Below are positions 46,328 through 58,075 of a stretch of 64,000 bases of DNA, piece by piece (the first letter of the stretch is position 1; each line of letters begins with the position of its first letter). The notes under the pieces are model-generated. The model did no database searches and had not been told where the DNA came from. It was given only the letters and a program-made list of their open reading frames with translations. Location: positions 4,466,927-4,530,926 of the forward strand of contig KK106981.1 of assembly GCA_000611775.1 (NCBI GenBank), read 5' to 3'. The DNA is from Umbilicaria muhlenbergii (lineage: Eukaryota; Ascomycota; Lecanoromycetes; Umbilicariales; Umbilicariaceae). The position numbers and the translations under genes were made by a program.

Positions 46328-46501
46328 CTTTGCAGAGGTATGTCTCCAGCAAGAGCAACAAGTTTGAGGTGAATGCTCAAGAGCATCTTCTGGTGGGAAC
46401 GGGGCTTTCTTATGGAGATGGACATTGAGAAGGGCTCTAGCTGTGCATGTTCCAATGGCCGTCTTTTCCGTCGTCGAAAATAATTGCAGTAGCCATTATA
46501 G

Positions 46502-47862
46502 AAGGCGGTCGTCCAATCCATACTTGGGCTTGGCGGAATCCGCCTGTCAGTAATGGAAAGGTGGAAGTTTTAGCCGGTGGTGCCGTGATAGTCACTCAGG
46601 ACCGCCTGTCAGAAACAGTATAGTCGCATTGATGCGAGATTACCTCTGAGACAGGATGTGAGGCAGAGCCTGGTGATGATGTGATGATCAGGGCCAGAGG
46701 GATGTCGCAAAGCTGTGGACCGCCTATCTAAGGAGGTTATGACATTCCCATTCAAGTACATTAGAGGGACCGCCTGTCGGAAACAGTATGGCTCCATGTT
46801 AAGGTAGTTGCTGATGTGGCTGAAGACTTGCTGATCGGCCCAGGCGTTCCATACCCCCACCATATTGCCGAGGTCAGCCTCAGTCTTCCATACCTTGTTA
46901 TTCCAGTGCCCGAGTGCGAATGCAGTGGTTCAGCTCTATCGAGCCGCTGATCTAAACCGCACAAGGCAGGCGGTCTACCCAGGACAGGGCCTGTCAGGCT
47001 GTCATGGGCTTGTTCTTGGCACTTGTCATGTTTCATTTAAGAGCAAGGACATGGGCAGGCGAATTATATACTCATGACCGCCTGCTCATGATGGTATGGC
47101 GCTATAGTAAGGCGGTCCTCTCCAAGTACGGCTTCATGGGCACAAGAGGACCGCCTGTTCAAAACAGTATAGCTGCATCTGGCAGCGGGCTACTCGGGAT
47201 GAACTGAGGTACGAGTACCGCACCCGGCAGCAGGTTGACCATGTACCCTGTAGCAGATCTAAGTGCCGCACTCTCAGACCATTGAGATGACAGCAAGGAC
47301 GGGCAATGCCAGGCATGACAGGCCTGGAGGAGCTTCTCGATTAGCAGTATTTGATGCGGGTCAAGGATATGGCTGGGTTTGTGGGGCAGTTGGGATGAAA
47401 ACAGATGGAGTGCCCACCTATTGATGTGTGCCAAAAGCACTTGAGTCGCAGCAAGCGACGCACCGAGGACGGCCTGCTCGAACTAGAATAGTGCCACCCT
47501 AAGCCGCCCGTGTTCGCACTGCATTGCCACAGGTACACGAATCAAAGGACCGCGTGTCGAACTCAGCCTACTGCCAAGCCTCCCACACACTCTGGGACTG
47601 CCTGCCACGTTGAAGATAGGACGCGTTCAAACCTGCGTAGCGGCAACAGGCTTCCACCACCGAGTCACTAGACACAGAGGTGCAGCTAGAGGCGGAGTGA
47701 CGGAACACTTCGAAGCCGTTAAGCTAAGCCACTATGGGAAGGCGGTGTCCCAGAAAAGACTCAAACTGCCGTACCTACGCCCTGTTACTCTGTGTGCTCT
47801 CTGACCACCTCCCCCGTTAAGACAGTGCATGGCACCAACTTTCAAGCGACCGCCTGCCGCAT
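46502..47862. repeat. Dispersed short repeats, GACCGCCTGTC type
   Basis: About a dozen copies of a core GACCGCCTGTC, several extended to GACCGCCTGTC-xGAAACAGTATAG-xTGCAT. Direct copies lie at 46,599, 46,716, 46,768, 47,077, 47,148, 47,466, 47,547 and 47,847. Inverted copies (GGCGGTC) lie at 46,503, 46,968, 47,111 and 47,740. Spacing is irregular (50-270 bp). No open frame spans the region and short minus-strand frames (YCFEQAVL, YCFRQAVP) are by-products. Nature unknown; see findings. The whole 1.7 kb between the flanking genes (46,328-48,050) has no other feature. Confidence 0.7.
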
Positions 47863-48050
47863 TATTTAATCTAGGAACTTGCTCCAATTTCCGACCTTTA
47901 CTTTTCCCTTTACTTAGTAGCCTACACGCAAAGCCCTACTGTTGATATCTTAGCACTTGAAGCAACCTGTGAAAGAGATACGTACGACTCCTTCCGTATT
48001 CTACTAAAGCTTGTGTCGCTTTTCCTAGTCTCTACTTGTTTCCACACTCG

Positions 48051-50143
48051 ATGGATCAGAGAGATGCTTCAGAAATGGCTGAAGAGCGACATGTCAAAGA
48101 GTCGGAAACAGGGCTTGTTTCCACCTTGACCGCTGACATCGAGCGTTTGAAACGCGAAGTCCGCCACCTTACCACTCAGAATGAAATTCTTCGCGCCATA
48201 CCGACTTCCTCTATCAACAATACCCAAAGTAGCTCTTCCAGACTCTCCGTTCCCACTTCCTCGACCAATAATACCGCTCCGCAAAGTTTGATGTCTCCAA
48301 TATTGAATCACCCTTCTCTATGGCCCAGAAGTTCCGGATTTCGCGCTGTAATAGATTCGGAGCCTGGCAGTCGGCCCATGTCGCAAGGATTCTCGAATGC
48401 TTTTTCAAGCCCCAATCCTTATCCCATCCTCAACAACGCCGTTCACATTAAGCCAATCGTGGCCCATGAACAACAGCTGCCGCTCCATGAGGCTTGCCCC
48501 AGACCGAATTTTCAGTCTTCAGCAAGCAACACCGTGGACGAAGCTTTCTTTCGACGGACCACAAAGTCCAGTAGTTTCTCGCTGCCTATGGAGGAACGCT
48601 CTTCCAGCTCCGTTGATGTTTCCAACAAGCCATCCAATCCACACTCAACTGGCTTTCGCGTATCACATAGAGTAGAATCATCAAAAAGGAAACGTGCAAA
48701 CGTCGAGTATGTCTTCGACTCAAGGTCTGCAGGCCATAATGACGGGGAACGACAAGTCAAACGTGGACGCAGAGGGGCCTTGTGTATAGATTCAAAGGAA
48801 CGCCAGAAGGAAGTAAAGAAAGTTGGTGGAGCTTGTTGGAGATGCCGGATCTTGAAGAAGCCCGTGAGTGGAGCAGAATTCCTCAGGTCTCGTTAATTTC
48901 CAACATGTTATAGTGCGATGACCAAGAGTTATGTTCGAACTGTGAATCAAGCAGTTCTAAGGCCTCAATTTGGGCAGAGATTGGATGCATGAGGGGTCCT
49001 CTGAGTGAACAACTCCGTCCAGCCACAGAAGGTGTGTCAACCGTTCTCCTACATGTTGTTGGTTCAATTACTAAGATCGACAGATCGAGAGGAAAGGCGC
49101 CCTTTGGTCTTGTTACAGAAGAAGCTTCATCTTCTTCAAGACCAGCTCAACTGGACTTCACAAGTGATGCACCCTTCCAATGACAAAATAACTCATACAA
49201 CATTCGACGAGACAGCCAAAGCTTTGGATCGTATACAAATGCACGTTCAAGAAATTCTTGATAGCAAGGATGTGGAGTCATCTGTGAAGGCTATTCAACA
49301 TTTTGCGAATGGCAAGAAAGATATCTGCATGGAGAGTCGCGGACCTTTGACGTTGATTTTCCTTGAGTCCTCCGCTAGGTCTCTAACTGCAATAAGCAAC
49401 TGCTGTCCGGACACCTTGAAGAGTGATGTAAGTGCCCCTCTGCGAAAACGTCATTATCAGAATTCATTTTTTGTAGGATACTGTATTACTGGCGTTCGCT
49501 TACCGCATCTTTGAAAATATGTACATCATGCTCAGGGACTTGAAGGCTTGCGTTGAGGACGAAAACGTGGCAAACCGCTACGACGAGTCTATCTTGGCCT
49601 GTGATGAAGCAGAAGAGTTGATGGAATATCATCTTATCAACAGACTAGAGTCCTTCATATTCCGAAAGAATCGATCGAATCTGCAATGTTTCTGTGCTTG
49701 GTTTTACTCCCTTTACCTTCTCAATGGAACAGATAGGCCAATATACACGCTTTTTATTGCGAGCACGCAAGGTGTTCTCAACTCTTCGCAAGAAAAATAT
49801 AAAAAGGAGCGTGATACAGTAAAAGAACTGCTTAGTAGGTACAGAGGTGACATGTGCAATGACTGCGCTGCGCTGATAATGCATTCTAGCTCAAGTCACA
49901 TCGGAGTGCGACTTCTATGAGGGGGATTACCAACCTCGTGTCCACTTCGTGGCTCAGATGGCGGGAGTTACACCGTATGACCCAAGAACCCTAAGGAGAA
50001 AAATCATCAAATCCAGTGTTCTCAGTCATTTACCGGAAGAGAGCCGTGTGCTGTTGGAGGGTTTCGCGTTCCGGGATCAAGCGTTTGCGGAGTATATGCG
50101 GCGTGTCGACCCAGATGATGAGAGTTCAGTCTCTTCCCCATAA
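48051..50143 (+). CDS. Putative Zn-cluster transcription regulator
   Basis: Five exons, 48,051-48,863, 48,914-49,031, 49,084-49,427, 49,477-49,834 and 49,890-50,143, with 49-55-bp introns; 628 residues, all phases agree. Start at ATG 48,051. Residues about 25-45 (LTADIERLKREVRHLTTQNE) form a short coiled coil. A Ser/Asn-rich disordered region follows, then a basic run (SSKRKR, VKRGRR, about residues 225-255) before a cysteine cluster. The cysteines are C262, C265, C272, C278, C281 and C296 (ACWRCRILKKPC, ELCSNC, EIGC), resembling the fungal Zn(II)2Cys6 binuclear cluster but with 14 residues before the last Cys. The C-terminal half is helical with no named domain. Probably nuclear and DNA-binding; target genes unknown. 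Confidence 0.8.
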
Positions 50144-51079
50144 ATAATGACGGGATGTAGAATTCAGGTAAGGCGCTCGAGTGTTTACTATGCTTGCTAC
50201 ACACTCTAGAGGGCTCTTTGTTCATGCATCTAAGCTTCTTTGTCACTGACCTCTTCCCTTCTTCTTTAATTCACTGCTCTGTTTTACCCACGATTCACAG
50301 TCAGCAATAGAGAGCTACAAATCTATTTGCAACCATACATTTAGCGTTGTTCTAAATCGGCCACTTCGCGGGATGCCTCTCACCTTCTCATCATGGTACC
50401 AACGCTCATCAATCGTACACCTACCCGCTGGTATCAGGTTGACGCTTTTCTGCCACGACAGAGAGACGCTATCCGTGCGTGTTAGGTGGGGTTGCAATTG
50501 CGCATGGGGTAGGATGCGGAAACGAGGAGTGATTGAGAGGGTGACGAGGATGGGATCAAAGGGAAGCGGCGGCGGGCCTTGATGAGGCTAGGGTCGGGGA
50601 CATTGGAACTGGAAGTCGTATGATAGAGATATGAACCGAATGAAGGGGGTAGCGTATGTCAAAAAGCTTGCGATTAGAGTTCGGCTATGAGTATCTACTA
50701 TGGTGGCGTTATTCAAAGAGGCATTTTCCCGAACCCCAAGAAAAGCGATGTTGATCCAATAAGGGTGTGCTGCAAACCGGGAAAAGGACCGCCCAATTTG
50801 CTGCGTCCAGACACTGCTGCAGGGATAGCGACAGTGAAGTACCATGCCATCACCTCTTTCGAAAGCTGGAGGTAAACCACAGCACTCAGAGAAGGCACAC
50901 GAAGGGACAATTCAGCCTATCAAAGACTTTCGAAAGCACTCGTTCCATGGTTATATCTTAATCATAATCAATATTCCTGTACCACATGCCACCCTTATAC
51001 CAAACAACCCAACTACCCCACACCCAACACCCAACACCAATTCCACCCCCTCGCCGGAAACTTCTACCCCGGCCCACCA
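50144..51079. other. Intergenic between convergent genes
   Basis: 0.9 kb between the Zn-cluster gene and the kinesin gene 3' ends. The frames 50,373-50,582, 50,588-50,845 and others are short, overlapping and without domains. No repeat or RNA gene seen. Confidence 0.5.
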
Positions 51080-53749
51080 TCAGAAAACATCCTCCTCATG
51101 CCCCAAATCCCACTTCCTCGCCGTCAATTTCCTAACCTTTCCCCTCGGCGTCTTAGACACCCCGGGCGTTCTCGGCTCCAAACTCAGCCCATGGAGTTTA
51201 AACCCCACATTTTCGACATCAGTACTCTCCAACCCTATTCCACTGAGGTTTTGATGCTTAGTCTTGGTAGGAGAACGACATTGCAACTCACGCTCCATGG
51301 CGTCGAGTTTGCGACGGAGGGATTCGTTCTCGGATTCGAGCTCGGAGATGCGGTCGTTGGTGCTGGTGGCGGGGTCTTCATGGACTGAGAGAGAGTTAGA
51401 GAGGCTAGGCTCAAGGTTGGAGAGGGAAGAGGAGAGGGGGGTAAGACATACTTTGGATACCTCTGGACAAAATCTCGAGCTTCCGATCTAAGTGCTCATC
51501 GTTCCGGTCCGCCTGTACCTACTCGTCAGCAGCCCACGATCACCACCGCACATACAACCGAAACGAACCTCCTCACTCCAAGCCCCCATCCACCTCCTCC
51601 GCTCCGCCTCAATCTTCATCTCCATCTCAGTCCAGCACTCATCCCTAACCAGCCTCTCCACCTCTTCAGCCCTCTCTTCCGCTCTCTGCCACTCCTCTTC
51701 CGCTTCCCTTCTCCTCCCTTCTTCCTCAGCCAATCTCACGGCCAAGATCTCGACTTCCTCGCCCAGTCTCGCAACTTCCGAGATCGCCGCATCGTACTCC
51801 TCCGCACTGACTCCGTTCGCATTCGGGCTTGTGCGTCCACTGGCCCCTTGGGAGCGTTGTGCGGCAGACGTACCGGAGAGAATGGTGCTGCTGACGGAAG
51901 GGATACGAGGGACGGTGACTTCGCGAGCTAGAGCCGAGTAGCGGAGGATTTGCGAAGTGGCGTTGAAGTCGCCCAGAGGATCGGCAGTAACGATCATGAT
52001 AGCCTTCTGTGCGTTCCGGTGATGGTGAGGATGGTGGGGTGCGGCATTATGGGAGGATGATGGAAAAGAGTTCGAGAAGAGTAGCTCTGTGAGTTTACAT
52101 TGGCGGAAAGGGACGATCGAGGGCTGTTGCGGACTGTTAGCTGCTGGAGGAAACCTTTGAACATATTGTCCATACCTTTGCCCCATCATGACAGTCGCTC
52201 TGCATTTGCAGGCATTGCCCTAGGTACATCAAGCTCTCATTGATCTTCCCAGCTTCCGCCAGCGTCGCACCCGCAGTCTTGGCGTTTCTCGCTCGCTCCG
52301 AGCCTGTTGTGTAACTGTCAATCATTACCCGCCACATGCTACTGCTGGTATAACGTACCCGCCAGGTCGACGATAGACAACTGCGCTCCGCTCCACGCGC
52401 TTTGCACGCCTCCCCTAGGCCTCCTCTTAACTTCAATGCAGAAGAAGCCATGGCTCCTTGAGCTGACACTGTTGCTCCCTGTGCCAGCAACCCTCCGCTC
52501 CATCAAGCCAGTTTCGAGCACCATCAGCGCTTCTTCGTAACTTCCACATACCACCTTCCGTAGACCAGCTACGACTTTACGATCTGGCGATGCTTCGGTC
52601 GACTTGAAGAGGAGCGGGCGTCGACGTAGGTCTTTAGGACTCGGTGGGTTAGAGAGGAGGTCGAATATCCGATCGTTGTACACCTCGTACATTGAGATAA
52701 GAATGGCGTATTCGGTATTAGAGTCTGTGTGGATGTGGATATCGCTGATATCGGGATACTGGGGGAGAGTAGAGGGCCGTTGGGGTAAGTGGCGTCTGGG
52801 TACGCTCGGGGTAAAAGCAGGGTCCTGAAAGTTGCCAAAGCGCAGTTTAGCTTGTGTTCTCGTCAACCTAGGGGTATTCCAAAAGGGCAATTGGGACGGC
52901 AATGGGCCTTTTCCGCGAGCGGGGTGCTCAGTCTCAGCAGCTATGGGTACAGCTCTGATGGTCTGTCCTGTTCCTTGCGGGGAAAACCCAGTACTAAGGC
53001 CCAGGATAGACCATTGACTGTACAGGCCATTCTTGGGGGTGTATTTGGTGGGTAGAGTCGAGGGTCTGCCTACCATCATGGGAGTTGGGGCCCTTGAATT
53101 ACTTCGTTCCGCCAACACATCTCCGTATACACCGTCCAAGAAGCCGGAGGCTGGTAGTATTTGGGCTTCCGACGCATCGGCCGCGCTTAAGGATGAGACC
53201 AGAGATGGGTGGCTCGCGGGTTGTAGTAACTGGTTGTTTACAGATCGGTATAGAGTATCGAGTGCTAACTGCGTAAGCCCACGCTGTGACTTGGAGCCTA
53301 GAATAGTGTGACTCTGATACTGAATTAGCACTTGTTGATGCGCCTTGAGGGTCAAGACAGCAGTCCATTCCCACCTTCCCAGATCCTGTAACACCTAGTG
53401 TAGCAAGTAGACCATCTCTTCCTTCTCCTAGCACACCCTCAATCAACGGCACCAAACCTGCCCCCTTAAAGATGTCCAACTGCTCTGCTTGTTCTTCGAA
53501 GACTTTCGTGAAGGCGAACTTCTCCACTGCGCGCTTTCTTGAGTCGCTGGGAGCGTGGAGAGTGATATGAGTGGGCATGGCATCTTTGCTATCTTGCGCC
53601 GATGGTCCCACGGTAAGGTACCGCTCTGGTGGTGTCAGGAGTGGGTATAACGATTGCTGTGTGAGCTGGACTAGCGAGGATGGAGGCGGTCGGAGGCGGA
53701 GGTAGACTTGGAAGAGGGACGTTGACGACGGCTTAGGTGGATGATCCAT
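51080..53749 (-). CDS. Kinesin motor protein, kinesin-6-like
   Basis: Six exons, 53,749-53,375, 53,313-52,359, 52,303-52,193, 52,143-51,569, 51,512-51,452 and 51,384-51,080; 793 residues. The exon 4 acceptor could instead be three bases further on. Motor landmarks: VYLRLRPPP near the start, P-loop GVTGSGK (residues 119-125, split from SHT by intron 1), NDRIFDLLS, switch I NSVSSRSHGFF, switch II VDLAGSE (about 440-446), GKINESLMYLGQCLQ and VPFRQCKLTELLFSN. Between the P-loop and NDRIFDLL there are about 170 residues, including a long Pro-rich insertion, as in kinesin-6 motors with an extended loop 6. After the motor come a neck region and coiled coil (EEVEILAVRLAEEEG; ISELESENESLRRKL), then a basic tail (KTPRGKVRKLTARKW). 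It should be an ATP-driven microtubule motor; a role in cytokinesis or spindle midzone is inference from the subfamily. Confidence 0.88.
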
Positions 53750-54189
53750 TGCGATGCGAATGGCAATCAACCTTGAGCGATGGCAATTATCCCGCTTAAT
53801 GCGCTTATATGATGAGGCGCTTCATTTGTCTTGTTGGAGTTGTATCGCTGAGATCGGCTTTGTTTATTTCTTGGTTGCTATGCACTCAACTCTAAACTCG
53901 GCGCACAGATGACAGATGTGATTTCTATTGCTTTACGAATGTGTACTAGCGTCTCGGAGGAACAAAAGCCGCTCCGAGAATAGGAGCTCGCTTACGAACT
54001 CGCTCCGATTACGCTCCTACGAGCATTTAGTTAGATTTTTCGCTTCGTAACACACACAATACACGTTATCAACCACACAGACCACTATCAACGATCGTCT
54101 CGCCGCAGTCTAAAGATGGACACCGTTCCAAGCATTTAACTTGGTCGCCATCAAACATATACCTCGGTCAAGGCAAGACTAAAGGGCCG
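53750..54189. promoter_or_regulatory. Shared upstream region of kinesin and BTB genes
   Basis: 440 bp between divergent starts. It contains inverted repeats CTCGGAG/CTCCGAG (53,953 and 53,972) and TAGGAGC/GCTCCTA (53,981 and 54,013), which could form small hairpins or bind dimeric factors. Pyrimidine- and A-rich leaders precede the BTB ATG. No other element identified. Confidence 0.45.
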
Positions 54190-55366
54190 ATGGAGTCGTC
54201 TACTACGCCATCATCTCCAGGACCCGCTGCTCTGCCGACAATAATAATGGATACATCGTACACGTCAGAAGCGTCGAGAATTGGCGACCGAGCAGAATCA
54301 AAAGCGACTGCTCCGAAAAAAATCGTCGGCGACCCCAAAGGAGACATTATCTTTCTAGTTGGGCCCCAGGATAATCCAACCAGAATGCAAGTATCCTCCA
54401 AGGCGCTCGGTCTTGCATCTCCGGTGTTCCTGGCATGGTTCAGCCCACGGTTCTTGGAGGGTACTCCGACTGAATCTGGGGAGCCGAGGACCGTTGCGCT
54501 ACCTGATGACGATCCGGCGGCTATGAGCATTCTTTGTTACGTCTTGCACTTTCGGTGTGATCAGGTCTCTATGCCCTCCTTTGGCGTGTTTGAGAGTCTG
54601 GCTATATTGGTCGACAAGTATGATTGCTCTAGAGCGCTCAAGCCGTGGAGCACTACGTGGATCCAACGCTGGGCTGGCTCGTTCGCCGGAGAAGACAGCT
54701 ACTTCAAACTGATACATATCGCGTTTGCCTTCGATCTACCTGGGGCCTTTCACATGGCAACGCTAAGAGTTTTCCGTGATGCGCCAACCACTGAGATTGC
54801 AGCCGCTGGGAAGATCTTACATGGCTCACAGATACTTCCCGAGTCCCTCTATCGTACGTCTCATCCACCCTTCTCAACTCTCAAGGCTGTGCTACGAGTT
54901 GACTCTACGTGAAGCCTTAATGTGTCAACGCCAGGAGAGTCTTCTAGACTCTTTCCATCCAGGTTTTGTAAGCGCCATTGAGCCTTACTTGGACAATGCT
55001 GCGACTATGAAGAAGCCAGATTCTTCCGAATGCTCCTGTGACAGGGATTCCAAGATTGGTTCTTATTTCATCAGTCTCTCAGCCCTCGGCTTGTGGCCGC
55101 AGTATGAAAAGATTCATACGTCATCTCCAGGGTATCTGCTCAATGAGGTCAGAAGAGTCACAACACCCTCGGACAAAAGCTCAATGACCTATTCCACCAA
55201 ATGTGGTGGTAGGTCCTGCAAAATGGACTTTAAGAACATACTCCAGGGTTTCATTCAGAAGTCTCAAGAGCAGATAACTGGCCTTTGCCTTCCTTGTGTG
55301 AAGGCTGGCAGGGTCTCCCCTGATAATGGAAACTGCCAACAGGAAGTTCACGCTGCGGCAGCTTAA
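54190..55366 (+). CDS. BTB/POZ domain protein
   Basis: Two exons, 54,190-54,853 and 54,915-55,366, with a 61-bp intron (GTACGT donor, GAAG acceptor); 371 residues. The nearer acceptor at 54,885 would give an intron of only about 30 bp and break the frame. After a disordered N-terminus, residues about 50-170 form a BTB/POZ fold of the fungal type. Landmarks are GDIIFLVGP, MQVSSKALGLASPVFLAWF, TVALPDDDPAAMSILCYVLHF and ILVDKYDCSRAL. The following helical region (AFDLPGAFHMATLRVFRDA, ILPESLY) is typical of single-BTB fungal proteins. The tail has Cys pairs (ECSCD, LCLPC). Such proteins mediate protein-protein contacts, often as adaptors; the partner is unknown. An ATG at 54,247 is an alternative start. 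Confidence 0.78.
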
Positions 55367-55500
55367 GTGATTCATTCAACACCCTCTGCTGATGCTGCAT
55401 TAAAATGCATTTAATGCAGAATAATCTATCTGTGATTAATGAGATCAAGTAATATAAACTAAGAATGCTGTCACATTTCTGAAATATTATCAATTCATTA

Positions 55501-55639
55501 TGTAAGACGTGTTCCGTTTATTAGTTGTAAGAAGGTTGATTCTTTTTAGCGGCCTTGAAGCCGGCTATATATGATCTAAACTACGCTAGTCCTAGCTAAG
55601 TCATAGTACGACCATAGAAACCATGGTACAACCGTAACA
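55501..55639 (-). repeat. LTR of pol-less element, 3' copy
   Basis: 139 bp; identical to 57,937-58,075 except C at 55,562 versus A at 57,998 (a transversion, not a RIP-type change). Confidence 0.92.
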
Positions 55640-55705
55640 ATATGCCGGCGACAAAGAAAAGCCATCGCCCCGATGGGTGGTGCGTTACTAGGGTAGTGCT
55701 TCTTC

Positions 55706-57866
55706 CTACCCAATGCCTTTTGCGGCACTAGCGGCAAATTGCGGCGGACACTGAACAGGTAGAGGCGGAAGCTGCTGAGGCTGAAAGGCTGGCGGAGGCT
55801 GCACAGCAAATAGAGACTTGACAGCAGGCGGAGGCAGTGAAGACCACAGAGCAGCTAGAGTAGAGGTGACTGTTTGTGGTGCGGCTAGTGCGGAGGTGTT
55901 CGTAGCGTCTGACTGAACTAGATCTTCATTCGGCGCTGGTGCTGTTGAGTAGGTCGCTGACTTAAGCTCAGGCTCTGAGGTCAAGTCCTGTTTCACCTTG
56001 ATAGTACCGTGGCTGGATCTGACGTGCTTGTGCAGGCCGTTATTCGAGCCGAAGGATTCTGGGCAGCGACGGCAGTGGTAGGACGCCTGCTCTATGGCAT
56101 GATTGATGTTGACGTCTTCACTGGCTTCCTGGAGAGGTTCTTCGTACGTCTCATAGAAATTTCAGTCCTCATTAATGGCGTAGTTTGCCCAGCCGTCATA
56201 GTATACTCTAGGTTGCTGAGGGTAATTAGGCCTGTACGCGCCTTCGTTTCGCCGGTTGTAAAGCGGCTGACCAGCACGCTGCTGGCTCGGAGGTCCACGA
56301 TACAGATTTGTAGGTCTGTTTCCGCTTGTGGGTTGAAGCGGCTGGCGTGGGGTATAGCCAGCTTGTGGTGAGACCATAGGGTTTCGCTGAGGTTGAATAG
56401 GGCGATCTGAAGTAGGAAAAGGGGGCTGTCGATAGGGAGACTGGTACAGAGACTGATATTGACCTTGACTAGGAAAATTAGAACGAAAACCGCCATACGG
56501 ACTGTTCCGAACGCCTTCAAATTGAGGGCCTCAATTATCACGCTCTCAGTCACGCTGACCACCCATGCATTGTCCCTGATTTCCATCATGCTGATGCATG
56601 TCCCACCAAGTGTCTTTCTTGAGCTCGAGGGTCTGGATAAACTGGCTAACCGTGGTAGTACCAGTGGGGGGGTCAACAAAAGCTCAAAGATCAGTGGCGA
56701 TGTTCTGGTAGGCGAAAGTCAGTTGATTTTCGACGTTGTCAATATTCGCTGACTTGGCGTGGCGTAGAATTGTTTGAACGTATGCAGAAGGCTCTCAGTG
56801 CGACCGTGCGTCAGCCATGGTGTACTTCATACTGGTGAGGCTGGCAAGGGCAACAGCAGTTGACTCCTTAAATCGGTTCTTTAGAGCTCGGCACCACTCT
56901 TCAACGCCGTTCTCATCATTCCGAAGGCCGACCCTCTCTAGGTTGGAGAGTTCAGAGGTGTACCACGCCAGGGAAGCACCTCAGAGGCAGGTATTGAGGT
57001 TGGTCCTCACTAGTTGAGCTCCCTTAATGGTGGCCATGTCTTGAATTCGTTCGATGAACAACATTACGCTTCGGTAGTAGACGTCTTTGCCGACGGTAGC
57101 GATCTCACCGTCCCCGTGTGACTTGTCCAGGTGAGGGTCAAAGAGACCGATCTCATCCGCTCTCCAATGGGTCGAGGGTGGTGCAGGTAACGTAGGCGTA
57201 GGTGTAGGCTTGATAGGGTTTTCAGGAGCAGCTCCAGCCGTACCATTCCTATTATTGCCTGCCTGGGCCACCATGGCTGCCGTGACTGCCTGAGCTATAA
57301 GGTCGGTGAATTCTCGTCATTGGATATTGATGAATCCTCAGTCTTCCCTTGTTCCTTGGCCTGTTTGGCCTGCTCTTTCATTACTTGCCATAGTTCTTTG
57401 AGTTTCTCTTTCAAAGTTCGACGTTTGAGGAGGCTTGGGGGAGGCTCGGGTATAGCTTGATGGCTTAGTCTGGTCGGAGTCGGAGGTAATGAGCAACGGT
57501 TTGCTTCCAAGAGGCGGGGATTTCTTGGTTCCAAGGGTGTTCCGAGTCGAAGAAATCCTGGGCTTGATAGGCAAGAGCTAATATAGGGTCATCCACTAAA
57601 GCGGAAGAGGCCTGCCGGCTTGTAGAGGAAGACGAAGAAGCCAGTTTGACTATGGAAGAACCGTGAACTGAAGCAAGAAACTCTCAATTATCGATAGCTT
57701 TGATTTGATAGGAAGCTCGACGGTTTGAGAGGCTTATCGTCTGGTATAGACGGCGGCCAATGGGAGGCGGTAAAACTCGAAGTTGAATGGCTCCAAGCTG
57801 GTCGACGGTGACGTCGTGGTTTGTCCAGGGGACTGGTGCTTGTGACAAGCTGATTGGCTCGCTCAT
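55706..57866 (-). pseudogene. Gag-like gene of the pol-less LTR element
   Basis: Begins at ATG 57,866 (MSEPISLSQAPVPWTNHDVT), then changes frame once near 57,580 (frameshift or unrecognised intron), and continues in one frame to 55,706. A capsid-like gag core lies at about 57,170-56,700 (WRADEIGLFDPHL, ASLAWYTSELSNLERVGLR, WCRALKNRF). A Gln/Pro/Arg-rich region follows. A C2H2-type zinc finger, CRRCPESF...LHKHVRSSH, is at 56,080-56,015, and a Pro/Ala-rich end. About nine in-frame stops are present, almost all TGA where Trp or CGA-coded Arg is expected (for example before GASLAWY, and after YAINED). Gag packages element RNA into particles; this copy cannot make the full protein. Confidence 0.75.
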
Positions 57867-57936
57867 ATTGAATGGTACAAGGAGGCCTGGTTCGATCAAG
57901 CAGTCTATGGTGCTTGAACCGGTGTTGCTACCAAAT

Positions 57937-58075
57937 TGTAAGACGTGTTCCGTTTATTAGTTGTAAGAAGGTTGATTCTTTTTAGCGGCCTTGAAGCAGG
58001 CTATATATGATCTAAACTACGCTAGTCCTAGCTAAGTCATAGTACGACCATAGAAACCATGGTACAACCGTAACA
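57937..58075 (-). repeat. LTR of pol-less element, 5' copy
   Basis: 139 bp; 5' end of the element on the minus strand. Followed by CATTA, the right target duplication. Confidence 0.92.

Noticed and set aside
46502-47862. Short repeats with spacers resembling a CRISPR array.
   Set aside because: Copies occur in both orientations, are divergent and irregularly spaced, and the setting is a eukaryotic nuclear genome.
30470-50143. A secondary-metabolite cluster (transporter, P450, amidase, regulator).
   Set aside because: No backbone synthase is present, the P450 is dead, and kinesin, BTB and 7TM genes are interspersed; a cluster cannot be supported.
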